6,050 nucleotides of DNA from JAWLCG01 sp041687295. GTDB lineage: Bacteria; Planctomycetota; Phycisphaerae; SM23-33; FEN-1343. This document shows, piece after piece, positions 1 to 6,018 of this stretch. The stretch is from NCBI GenBank assembly GCA_041687295.1, contig JAWLCG010000318.1, positions 1-6,050 of the forward strand. The letters are read 5' to 3'. Made by a program: the position numbers and the translations under genes. The notes below the pieces were generated by a model. It was given only the letters and a program-made list of their open reading frames with translations. It did not search any database and was not told the origin of the DNA. Numbering within the stretch: position 1 is the first letter of the stretch; each line of letters begins with the position of its first letter.

Positions 1-34
1 GAACGACCTGGGGAACTGCGTCGTTCTCGCTCAT
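1..34 (-). CDS. Start of next tail gene downstream of tape measure (partial)
   Basis: An ATG at 34-32 opens a frame that stays open to the window edge and reads MSENDAVPQVV. A GAGGA Shine-Dalgarno lies 7 bases before the ATG, inside the end of the tape measure gene, and only 2 bases separate that gene's stop from this start. This is the tight spacing seen elsewhere in the operon. Only eleven residues are visible, so the product cannot be identified. In lambda the gene after the tape measure encodes a tail tip protein (gpM), which is a guess from position alone. Confidence 0.6.
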   Translation of the reverse strand, partial: MSENDAVPQVV

Positions 35-36
35 GC

Positions 37-1989
37 TCACATCCTCGCCAGTTGCGGCGTCTTGGAATTGATCGCCTCGATGACCTGCTTGAGCAGCTGA
101 TTGCTTTCGCTGTTCAGCTCGACCAGCTTGTTCTGCCTCGCATCCTCTTTCTGATTCGGCTGAAAGAAGAACTCGCGCGGCGCGGACGCCCAGCCCTGGG
201 CATCGACGAACCCGACAGATCGCGGGGCCGTGCGGCCCTGCTCCGCGCCGGCCAGCGAGTCCTGGAGGGCCTGCATCTCGGCCGCCTGCTTCGCCGCCAC
301 CAGGCTCGTGTCAAGCCCGGCCTTGCGGGCCTCCTCGAGTTCCAGCCGGTGCCGCAGCGTCAGTTGGGCCAGCTCGCGCTGGCCCTGGTCCTTGATCAGA
401 GCCAGCTGGGCCTGACCGGCGTCGATCGCCAGACCGCGGTTGCGTTCCTGAACGCCCCGCTGGATCGCCTCGCGTTCGAGCGACTGACGTTCCAGCAGAG
501 CCGCCGCGTCGCGGCCGGATCGCTGGTACTCGGCCAGCTCCTGCTGGTGCTTGTGCGCCAGCAGGGCCCGCTCCCGCTCGATGCCCGTCAGCATCAGGCC
601 CAGCCGCATCTCCTGGGCGCCGGCCCGCTCGCGGGTGATCTCGTCCTGGAGCCGCCGCTCGAGGGCCGCCCGCTCGATGGCCTGTCGGGCGGCAATGGCC
701 TGCTCGTTGACGCTGCCGGCCTTGTCCTGGTTGGCCTCGGCCGCCTTGCGACGCTCCTGGGCCTGGCGGTGCAGCAGCTCCAGCCGCTGCTTTTCGGGCC
801 CGTCGACCATCGCGCCGATCCGGGCCGCCTCGACCGTCGCGGCGTCGGCGGCGGCCCGGCGGGCCTCCGCCATCTCCTTCTGCTCGCGGAGCTGCTTGCG
901 GACCTTGTCGAGGTTGTCCTTGCTCCTCTGCTCCATATCGGCGGCCATGCCGACGCGGACGTCGTAGTCGTCGCCGTTGTAGCCGAGCTTATCGAGCACC
1001 TGCCCAAGGGCCGAATTCGCGTGAAACTGCTTGCTCACCCAGCTGCGCCCCTTGGCGAGCGTGTCGTTTTCGAGCTCGCTGCGCTGCTTGGCCGCCTTGT
1101 CACGCTCGGCCTCGAGTTCCTTCTCCGCCTGCCGCAGCCGGTCGCCGCGTCCGGTCGTCGGGGCATCCCCCAGCAGCACCTCGCCGAACCGCTTGGCGCT
1201 GACGGCCAGCTCCGCGACAATCTGCCGCAGCTGCTCGGCGCTCTCGACGGTCTTCTTGATCGAGGCGTTGGCGAGCATGAACGCGCCCGCGATCGCCCCG
1301 CCGGTCAGGCCAAACGCGAAGACGTTGTTGACAGCCATGCCGATGGCGCCGCCGGTGCTGCCCATCACGCTGCTGGCCAGGAACGTCGCGTTCTGGTTGA
1401 CGGCCTCCTTGCCGCCTTTGCCGACGAAGCCCTGTCTGTTCTGGCCGAGAATGCTGTTCCGCTCGGCCGCGTAGGTCTTGTCGATCAGCGCCAGCATCTC
1501 GGCGTTGTCGGCGTGCTTGCGGCGCAAGACGGCGTAGTACTGGTCGAGGTGGCGCAGCTCGACGTCGCGCCGCGCGTGCGTCAGTGCGTAGAGACGGTCC
1601 TCGATCTCGAGTTTCTGCTGTGCCTCGAGTTCCTTGGCTGTGGCCGCCGCGCGGGCCTCTTCAAAAGCCGCCTGCTGGGCCTGGATGACGTCGCGGCTGC
1701 GGGCGGCATCGCGGGCGGCCGTCAGCTCGGCCATCATGGCCAGCTGGTCGCGGTTGAGCTTGGCGGCGGCCTCGGCCTCCTGGCGCATGTACTGCTCGCG
1801 CTGGGCGGCGGCGGCGGCGTCGCGGGCCTCGGCCCCGGCCACCAGCTGCCCGAAGGGGTTCAGACGGCGGTTGGCCTCGCGGCTCTGGGCCAGCAGCGAC
1901 TGCATCTCGCTGCGGGCCTCCTGGAAGGCCCGCAGGCCCTCGGCCCTTGCGGCCACCACCATTTCGATGCGTCGGCTGCTGGCAACCAT
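37..1989 (-). CDS. Phage tail tape measure protein (lambda gpH-like)
   Basis: This 650-residue protein is the longest in the window and sits directly after the chaperone pair, where lambda has H. It is almost entirely charged, Ala/Glu/Arg/Gln-rich helix. Coiled-coil stretches cover roughly residues 15-180 and 245-580. They are interrupted at about 201-243 by a hydrophobic Gly/Ala-rich segment (around LASSVMGSTGGAIGMAV) able to cross or insert in a membrane. The last 30 residues form a separate helix after a Pro/aromatic linker near 588-612. Tape measure proteins set tail length, are packed inside the tube, and are usually ejected into the host with the DNA. At about 0.15 nm per residue this one would suggest a tail near 100 nm, which is inference. 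The ATG at 1989 follows an AGGTAGGA-type ribosome site inside the preceding stop region. No peptidase or lysozyme motif was seen. Confidence 0.85.
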   Translation of the reverse strand: MVASSRRIEMVVAARAEGLRAFQEARSEMQSLLAQSREANRRLNPFGQLVAGAEARDAAAAAQREQYMRQEAEAAAKLNRDQLAMMAELTAARDAARSRDVIQAQQAAFEEARAAATAKELEAQQKLEIEDRLYALTHARRDVELRHLDQYYAVLRRKHADNAEMLALIDKTYAAERNSILGQNRQGFVGKGGKEAVNQNATFLASSVMGSTGGAIGMAVNNVFAFGLTGGAIAGAFMLANASIKKTVESAEQLRQIVAELAVSAKRFGEVLLGDAPTTGRGDRLRQAEKELEAERDKAAKQRSELENDTLAKGRSWVSKQFHANSALGQVLDKLGYNGDDYDVRVGMAADMEQRSKDNLDKVRKQLREQKEMAEARRAAADAATVEAARIGAMVDGPEKQRLELLHRQAQERRKAAEANQDKAGSVNEQAIAARQAIERAALERRLQDEITRERAGAQEMRLGLMLTGIERERALLAHKHQQELAEYQRSGRDAAALLERQSLEREAIQRGVQERNRGLAIDAGQAQLALIKDQGQRELAQLTLRHRLELEEARKAGLDTSLVAAKQAAEMQALQDSLAGAEQGRTAPRSVGFVDAQGWASAPREFFFQPNQKEDARQNKLVELNSESNQLLKQVIEAINSKTPQLARM

Positions 1990-1995
1990 CAGGTC

Positions 1996-2424
1996 CTACC
2001 TCTTCATCCGTTCAATCGCCTCGTCGTGCATCTCGGCCTTGATCCGCTCGCGCTCGTTCCAGTAGACCCGGCAGCCCTGGAGAAAGGCGTCCAGCTGGTC
2101 GGCCGCCCCGCCGGCCAGCGGCAGGCTGCCCTTCTCGGCAAAGGCGGCCAGCTCGACCAGCTCCCAGATCGCCGGCGGCACGTCCAGCCGCGGGCACCGC
2201 GTCAGGCTGCGGCTGCCCTGGCCGCCGCAGCGGTCGCAGCCGTGGCCGTCGCACGCCGGGCACTGGTAGACGTACGGCAGCTCGGGGGTCGGGGCCTGCT
2301 TCAGACGGCGGCACTGCCGGCAGGGCCCGTCGCAGATCCGTCCGGCGGCGTACTCGGCCGCGATCCGAAAAAATCGCTGTCGTCCGCGTCGAGTTCGTGG
2401 GCGGCCGCCCAGTACAGTTCCCAC
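1996..2424 (-). CDS. T-domain frame of the tail assembly chaperone, made by -1 frameshift from G (gpGT-like), with CxxC zinc module
   Basis: This frame overlaps the end of the G frame and probably has no start of its own: the first candidate is a GTG at 2424 without a clear Shine-Dalgarno. The real product is inferred to be residues 1-121 of G joined at 2367 to 123 residues of this frame, giving a 244-residue fusion. In fusion numbering, cysteines lie at 133, 137, 140, 157, 160, 165, 168 and 179. They form CRQC, CPAC and CDRC pairs, and the middle part CPACDGHGCDRCGGQG is two adjacent CxxCxGxG units as in DnaJ-type zinc regions. The C-terminal half is helical (WELVELAAFAEKGSLPLAGG and following) and ends in a charged helix. 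In lambda, gpGT links the tape measure to tube subunits during assembly and is absent from the virion. The frame ends 6 bases before the tape measure ATG. The zinc binding is predicted from motifs only. Confidence 0.8.
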   Translation of the reverse strand: MGTVLGGRPRTRRGRQRFFRIAAEYAAGRICDGPCRQCRRLKQAPTPELPYVYQCPACDGHGCDRCGGQGSRSLTRCPRLDVPPAIWELVELAAFAEKGSLPLAGGAADQLDAFLQGCRVYWNERERIKAEMHDEAIERMKR

Positions 2425-2729
2425 AGCTCGCTGTCGGTCAGCACGTCGTCGAGAGCGACCAGGTTGGCCGCGTCGAAGCCGATCTCCTGGCCGTCGCCGC
2501 CGCGGAGATTCTCCCAGCCGGCCAGCACCTTGCCCAGCTGCTCGTACACCACCGCCGAGGCCTGCTCGGCCGTCAGGCCGCCCAGGCTGTCGGCCGCCGC
2601 CAGGTAGGCCGTCTTGGCCCGCCTGGTCATGTACCGCAGCGAGAAGACCGCCCGCCGCTCGCGCGGCAGCTTGCGATCGGTCTTCAGAACGTACTTTCGC
2701 ACCGCGTCGGGATGAAACGCGACTGGCAT
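2301..2729 (-). CDS. Tail assembly chaperone, short form (lambda gpG-like)
   Basis: A 142-residue, mostly helical, charged protein lies between the tail tube gene and the tape measure, close in length to lambda gpG (about 140). Residues 10-45 are basic (RKYVLKTDRKLPRERRAVF), the middle is helical (LTAEQASAVVYEQLGKVLAGW), and 86-118 is acidic with ELWELYW. After F120-F121, encoded by the slippery site, the last 21 residues become a low-complexity Gly/Ser/Pro/Ala tail. This is what is expected where the overlapping T frame is the one under selection. Its role by family is to coat or solubilise the tape measure during tube assembly. The ATG at 2729 has an AAGGA about 9 bases upstream. The assignment rests on position, size and the frameshift architecture more than on recognisable sequence. 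Confidence 0.82.
   Translation of the reverse strand: MPVAFHPDAVRKYVLKTDRKLPRERRAVFSLRYMTRRAKTAYLAAADSLGGLTAEQASAVVYEQLGKVLAGWENLRGGDGQEIGFDAANLVALDDVLTDSELWELYWAAAHELDADDSDFFGSRPSTPPDGSATGPAGSAAV
2345..2361 (-). promoter_or_regulatory. Stem-loop downstream of the slippery site (frameshift stimulator candidate)
   Basis: On the minus strand GCGGC (2361-2357) can pair with GCCGC (2349-2345) around a 7-base loop CGAGTAC, all G-C pairs. It begins 5 bases after the slippery heptamer, the distance usual for stimulatory structures. Flanking GATC copies could add a weak outer stem. Five pairs is modest, and a high-GC sequence yields such stems by chance, so the role is inferred from spacing. Confidence 0.5.
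2367..2373 (-). promoter_or_regulatory. Programmed -1 ribosomal frameshift slippery heptamer T TTT TTC
   Basis: On the minus strand the bases read GAT TTT TTC GGA in the G frame, so the heptamer T TTT TTC is in the X XXY YYZ phase required for tandem -1 slippage. After the slip the next codon is CGG, which continues in the open T frame as RIAAEYAAG. The heptamer encodes F120-F121 of G and lies 21 codons before the G stop. Its position between the tube and tape measure genes is where lambda-type phages carry their G/GT frameshift. Confidence 0.88.
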
Positions 2730-2796
2730 CTCAACCGTTCCTTTCGGCCGCCTGGCCTGTTGACTGTCCTGTAAACTCTGCCCTGTCGGCCGCCGC

Positions 2797-3735
2797 CTAC
2801 GCGTGAGCCGTCACGGCGATCTCGATGTCGTCGTTGCCGAGGGTCGGCAGCAGCAGGGCCCGCCAATTGTCGTAGATCAGCTTGCTGTCGCGGGCGCCCA
2901 GGCTCGCGGGCATCAGCTGCACCTTGCCGGCGCTGATGGTGACGTCGATCACGCCGTCGGTCAGCACCAGTTCCAGCGCGCCCGTCGTGCCGGCCTCGAC
3001 GGCCCCCATGACGTCCCAGTTGGCCACGCTCTCGGCCTCGGGGTCCAGCTCGAGCATGTAGCGCCAGCCCGAGCCGATCATGTAGTAGCCCACGCCGCTG
3101 GTGGCGGCGATATCCTCGCGCGGCTCGACGGGGTTGTTGGCGTTCAGGCTGAACTTGCTGATCTTGAGCCCGCCGGTGGGCCCGATGGTGTCCAGCGTGA
3201 TCGTACCGCCGGCGAATCGGATTGGAGCGCTGCTGTTCTGGCTCGGCGTGGGAACCGCCACATCGGACGCCACGCCGAACTTGCCGGTGAAGTCGAATTG
3301 GAGTTCGACCGGCTTGCCCCACTCGCCCGAGAGCTGCCAGTTGCCGCTGGCGCCGTAGAGCCGCTGCTTGAGCCCGCCCACCCAGTGGTCGATCGTGAGT
3401 GTCTTCTGGGTGGCCTCGCTGGCGGCCAGGGCCAGGTCGGCGCCATCCGCCGCCATGCCGCAGGCCTGGAGGCAGGCGAAGATGCCAGGGTCCAGCGTGG
3501 CCGCCGCAGAGGCCTTACGCAGCCACGTGCGAAAGCTGCATGTTCCAGTCAGCGGACCGGCCACAAACGGCGCAGGCCCGCCCAGGCCGATCAGGGCGTC
3601 TTCCTGGTTGATGACGTTGTCCTCGCGGCGGATCTGTGGCGCTATCGCGACGATTTCGGTCGCGCCGAGCACCGGAGTGCCCTTGCTCGATTCGAGGCTC
3701 ACCCGCAGCAGGCCGATCTTTCCGTTCAGTGGCAT
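2797..3735 (-). CDS. Major tail tube protein (lambda gpV-like position)
   Basis: This 312-residue protein has no signal peptide or membrane segment and a beta-rich composition. It lies between the terminator-like gene and the chaperone pair, which is the place of the tube gene. The N-terminus (MPLNGKIGLLRVSLESSKGT) and the central LYGASGNWQLSGEWGKPVEL followed by FDFTGKF at about 127-153 resemble phage tail tube proteins. There, GNW-type strands run into a hydrophobic E/D-F-TG strand. A second block, KISKFSLNANNPVEPRED (191-208), and a C-terminal YDNWRALLLPTLGND (288-302) fit the same beta-sandwich and hairpin pattern. Subunits would stack as hexameric rings to form the tube lumen. It has the strongest Shine-Dalgarno in the window (AAGGAG, spacer 8), as expected for an abundant structural protein. 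No C-terminal Ig domain of the lambda gpV kind is apparent. Confidence 0.75.
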   Translation of the reverse strand: MPLNGKIGLLRVSLESSKGTPVLGATEIVAIAPQIRREDNVINQEDALIGLGGPAPFVAGPLTGTCSFRTWLRKASAAATLDPGIFACLQACGMAADGADLALAASEATQKTLTIDHWVGGLKQRLYGASGNWQLSGEWGKPVELQFDFTGKFGVASDVAVPTPSQNSSAPIRFAGGTITLDTIGPTGGLKISKFSLNANNPVEPREDIAATSGVGYYMIGSGWRYMLELDPEAESVANWDVMGAVEAGTTGALELVLTDGVIDVTISAGKVQLMPASLGARDSKLIYDNWRALLLPTLGNDDIEIAVTAHA

Positions 3736-3743
3736 GGCTTTGG

Positions 3744-3749
3744 CTCCTT
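3744..3749 (-). promoter_or_regulatory. Strong Shine-Dalgarno (AAGGAG) of the tail tube gene
   Basis: AAGGAG lies 8 bases before the ATG at 3735, an ideal match and spacing. The genes joined by 4-base overlaps in this operon have weaker or more closely spaced sites. It supports the chosen start and suggests high, independent translation of the tube protein. Confidence 0.7.
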
Positions 3750-3762
3750 CCGCCGTCGGCGG
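3750..3762 (-). repeat. Small perfect hairpin in the gap before the tail tube gene
   Basis: CCGCC, a 3-base loop GAC and GGCGG form a perfect 5-pair stem in the 31-base gap between the terminator and tube genes. It ends directly against the Shine-Dalgarno. There is no following T-run, so it is not an intrinsic terminator. It could protect the 5' end of a processed tube mRNA or mark a translation boundary, but this is inference. Confidence 0.4.
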
Positions 3763-3766
3763 TAAC

Positions 3767-4222
3767 TCAAATCATGTTGACGTACGGGTCGTTGGACGCG
3801 ACCCGGTAGCTGATCTCGATCCAGACTGTCACGCCCTCGACGCCGTTGCCGGCGTCGGAGTACTCGCTGTCGCCCAGCTCGCTGGTGATGGCCAGGCCTC
3901 CGAAGGTCGGGTCGGCCATCAGCGCCTTGCGGATGTCGGCCTCGAGGATGTTGAGGCTCTGATCCATCGGCGTGCTGTCGTGCTCGCTGAGGCGGATGAT
4001 GGCGTCGCAGGCGATCGGCAGCCGCCAGCCCATCGCGTCGGGGTTGCCCACCAGGTCGTGCTCGCTCTCGCGTCGCTCGGCCGACTGGATCACCGCGATG
4101 CCTCGATGCCTGGGCGCGAAGGTTTCGCCCGTTCGCCGCGGGCGCGTCACCTCGACGCCGGCGATAGTCTCCAGCGCCGCGACGACGGCCTGCACGATCT
4201 GCTCTTTGACGGGAAAGCTCAC
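3767..4222 (-). CDS. Tail terminator / tail completion protein (lambda gpU-like)
   Basis: I place the start at the GTG at 4222. It overlaps the TGA of the gpZ-like gene in a GTGA junction and has GAGGTG 4 bases upstream, giving 151 residues. The frame is open further upstream, but that part lies inside the gpZ-like gene and is not needed. Proteins of this class cap the tail tube at its proximal end, stop polymerisation and form the surface that meets the head. Visible features are an N-terminal helix (PVKEQIVQAVVAALETIAGV), a beta region with a TFAPRHRGIAVI segment, and a helix near 88-104 (QSLNILEADIRKALMAD). A C-terminal strand ends in ISYRVASNDPY, the YR...DPY ending typical of tail completion proteins. 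Identification rests on this pattern plus its place between gpZ-like and tube genes. Confidence 0.7.
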   Translation of the reverse strand: MSFPVKEQIVQAVVAALETIAGVEVTRPRRTGETFAPRHRGIAVIQSAERRESEHDLVGNPDAMGWRLPIACDAIIRLSEHDSTPMDQSLNILEADIRKALMADPTFGGLAITSELGDSEYSDAGNGVEGVTVWIEISYRVASNDPYVNMI

Positions 4223-4998
4223 CGGCCACCTCGCGGGCTGCGGCGGGCGATCACCAGGCCCACCTGGGTGTCGATCTCGTCGGCCAGGTCGCGGCGCAGC
4301 TGATCGTCCAGCACCGCCTGCGACAGCTCGGCCACGCCGCCCATCACCTCGGGCACGCTGGGGCCGTACAGTTCGCCGATCGGCAGCCGGGCGACCCGGC
4401 GGTCGCCGGCGGCCACGGCCTTGCTCACCGCGGCGTCGAGGGCCACGATCGCCCGCCCGCGCCGGCTGCCGGCCTTGCGCGCCTCCTCCAGGCTCATCCA
4501 CTTGCGCCGACGGCCCTGGAGGCGAGTCATCCGCCGCCGCAGGCGCGGCGCCTCGGCCGTGCCGGGTTTGCGCACGAACGCGCCGACGTGGCCGCTCTTC
4601 ATCGTGGCCAGGAACGCCTGCGGCATCGTCTGCCGGCTCCCGCGGCGGATGGCGTAGCTCACGCCGCGGCGGGTCTGGCGGGCCCCCCAGCGCTTCAGCG
4701 GGATGCGGCGGCCGCTGACGATGATCGACGCGGCCAGGCGGCCGTAGTTGGCCTTGTACAGGCTCACGTTGCGGTTTCGCAGCTCGCCGGCGGTCAGGTT
4801 GACCTCACGCGAAATCCCGCGGACGATCTGCGTCCGGGCGGCCGTGCCGACCTTGTTTAGCGCGCGGGTCAGCACGTTCGGCACGCCGTTGGCGATCTGG
4901 GCCAGCTCGGCCTCGATCGCCGCCAGCTGGGCCTGGTCGACCTCGACCGCCACGCGGACGCCGCCGGTCTTGCCGCCGTGGAGCGTGGGTTCGCTCAT
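4219..4998 (-). CDS. Minor tail protein Z-like (prophage minor tail protein Z family)
   Basis: This 259-residue, very basic protein begins with MSEPTLHGGKTGGVRVAVEV and has an N-terminal helix (21-57) ending in VLTRALNKVGTAARTQI. Next comes an LTAGELRNRNVSLYKANYG block (68-86). The region LPIGELYGPSVPEVMG at 205-220 closely follows the conserved LPI..LYGPSVP motif of the lambda gpZ family. In lambda, gpZ is needed at a late step that makes tails able to join heads correctly and place the DNA end. An Arg-rich stretch at about 152-182 is unusually basic and may contact DNA or be an insertion. The ATG at 4998 overlaps the stop of the upstream gene (ATGA) and has GGAGG 7 bases upstream. Its position just before the gpU-like gene matches lambda order. 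Confidence 0.82.
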   Translation of the reverse strand: MSEPTLHGGKTGGVRVAVEVDQAQLAAIEAELAQIANGVPNVLTRALNKVGTAARTQIVRGISREVNLTAGELRNRNVSLYKANYGRLAASIIVSGRRIPLKRWGARQTRRGVSYAIRRGSRQTMPQAFLATMKSGHVGAFVRKPGTAEAPRLRRRMTRLQGRRRKWMSLEEARKAGSRRGRAIVALDAAVSKAVAAGDRRVARLPIGELYGPSVPEVMGGVAELSQAVLDDQLRRDLADEIDTQVGLVIARRSPRGGR

Positions 4999-5993
4999 GC
5001 GCCGGCCTCCAGACCCGCCTCGACGTGCACGGTGTTGGTCGCGATCGTCAGCACCCGTCCGGCCGCCGTCGTCACCCGCAGCTGGTAGACGTAGCTGTAG
5101 TATTGCGCGGCCGTGCTGGGCGTCAGGGCGGCCGTCTGTGCGGCCGTCAGCGGCACGGTGAATACCGCCGCCGCGTCGGCCATCGCGGCGCTGCCGTCGA
5201 TGACGACTTCGGACGTCGTCTCGCCGTCGTCGCGGTCGGCCTGGCCGATCAGGTGCAGCTTGACGGCGGCCCCGGTCAGGTCAGGCCCGCCCCAGGTGCT
5301 GACGGTCCAGCTCAGGGCCCGGCCGTCGGCGGCGAGGTAGTCGTCGCCGGCGACGATCGACAGCTCTTCGCCGTCGAACGCCGGGCCGACGACGGCGATA
5401 ATCGCCGAGCCGATCAGGTCGGTCTTGGCCTTGATCGCGTCGACGGTGTCGGCCAGGTCGTCGAGGCCCTCGACGCTGCCGACATTGGCGAGGGCCTCGC
5501 CAACGGTCCCGGAGGTCGCGTGGCCGGCCAGGGGCGCATCGAGCAGGCCCGCGATGTCGTCCGCCGTGGCGAATCCGGCGGCCGTCGCCCACCGCGCATC
5601 GCCGGCGGCGATCACGCCCGCCAGTTGGGTATCGAGGTTTGCGGCTGCCAGGCCCACGGCCGCGCGGACTGCGCTGGCGTCTAACTCAATAGGCGTGATG
5701 TCGCCTCCGTCAAAGCGGAAAGACGCATCATGGATAGCAGGGCCAGCATCTTCAGAGTCCTGATATCGCAGTGTGTACCGGCCAGACGCAGCGCCTGCCG
5801 CAGGCATTGTGAAGACGTACGAATACGAGCCGGCAGGCGTCTCAGTGAGGTCGATCAGATAGTCGCTCCAGTTGCCGACCACCAAAGCGATGAACGCCTC
5901 GGATGCCGTGCTATAGTACTCTCCGCTCTCATTGACCAGCATCGCGTACAGCCGTCGTCCAGTCTCAATGTAGTTGAGTGTAATAGTGTTCAC
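4995..5993 (-). CDS. Modular putative virion protein of unknown function, upstream of the gpZ-like gene
   Basis: This 332-residue protein appears to have three parts. Residues 1-98 are a beta-rich domain with Tyr-rich strands (RLYAMLVNES, SYSYVFTMPAAGAASGRYTL), of a kind seen at the start of phage fibre-like proteins. Residues 105-200 are an Ala-rich helical linker containing VDAIKAKTDLIGS, a linker style common in phage structural proteins. Residues 205-328 form a second beta domain (SWTVSTWGGPDLTGAAVKL, YVYQLRVTTAAGRVLTIA), loosely like the N-terminal domain of phage baseplate BppU proteins. The start is a GTG at 5993 with AGGG 7 bases upstream; the stop overlaps the next ATG. In lambda this slot holds a head-tail connector (FII), but this protein does not resemble it. 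G+C falls sharply in the part encoding the first domain. A fibre or decoration role is only a guess. Confidence 0.65.
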   Translation of the reverse strand: MNTITLNYIETGRRLYAMLVNESGEYYSTASEAFIALVVGNWSDYLIDLTETPAGSYSYVFTMPAAGAASGRYTLRYQDSEDAGPAIHDASFRFDGGDITPIELDASAVRAAVGLAAANLDTQLAGVIAAGDARWATAAGFATADDIAGLLDAPLAGHATSGTVGEALANVGSVEGLDDLADTVDAIKAKTDLIGSAIIAVVGPAFDGEELSIVAGDDYLAADGRALSWTVSTWGGPDLTGAAVKLHLIGQADRDDGETTSEVVIDGSAAMADAAAVFTVPLTAAQTAALTPSTAAQYYSYVYQLRVTTAAGRVLTIATNTVHVEAGLEAGA

Positions 5994-6018
5994 GGTCGAT
6001 CCCTATCAATGACGGCCA

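Noticed and set aside
2314..2323. 10-base perfect palindrome CTGCCGGCAG
   Set aside because: It lies within coding sequence of the G/T overlap, has no loop to form a hairpin, and such GC palindromes are common by chance at this composition.
2368..2424. Independent translation of the T frame from the GTG at 2424
   Set aside because: No clear Shine-Dalgarno precedes it, and the predicted first 19 residues are Arg/Gly-rich shadow sequence. The slippery site explains expression better.
52..2607. An 851-codon open frame on the plus strand
   Set aside because: It runs antisense to the tape measure and chaperone genes. Its translation is Leu/Gly/Ala/Val-rich with no domain pattern, and long antisense frames are expected in high-GC coding DNA. 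The minus-strand genes have ribosome sites, tight junctions and recognisable proteins.
2730..2796. Transcription terminator or promoter in the 67-base gap between tube and chaperone genes
   Set aside because: I see no stable stem followed by a T-run and no convincing -35/-10 pair. Only the ribosome site of the chaperone gene is recognisable.
2803..3765. A 320-codon open frame on the plus strand
   Set aside because: It is antisense to the tail tube gene, with a His/Arg/Ala/Gly-rich composition typical of shadow frames. The opposite strand has the strongest Shine-Dalgarno in the window.
3368..4303. A 311-codon open frame on the plus strand
   Set aside because: It crosses the junctions of two well-supported minus-strand genes and shows no protein-like pattern.
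4223..4501. Upstream extension of the terminator-like gene to a start at 4501
   Set aside because: This part lies within the gpZ-like gene in another frame and reads as Arg/Gly/Pro-rich noise. The GTG at 4222 in a GTGA overlap with a nearby Shine-Dalgarno is the better start.
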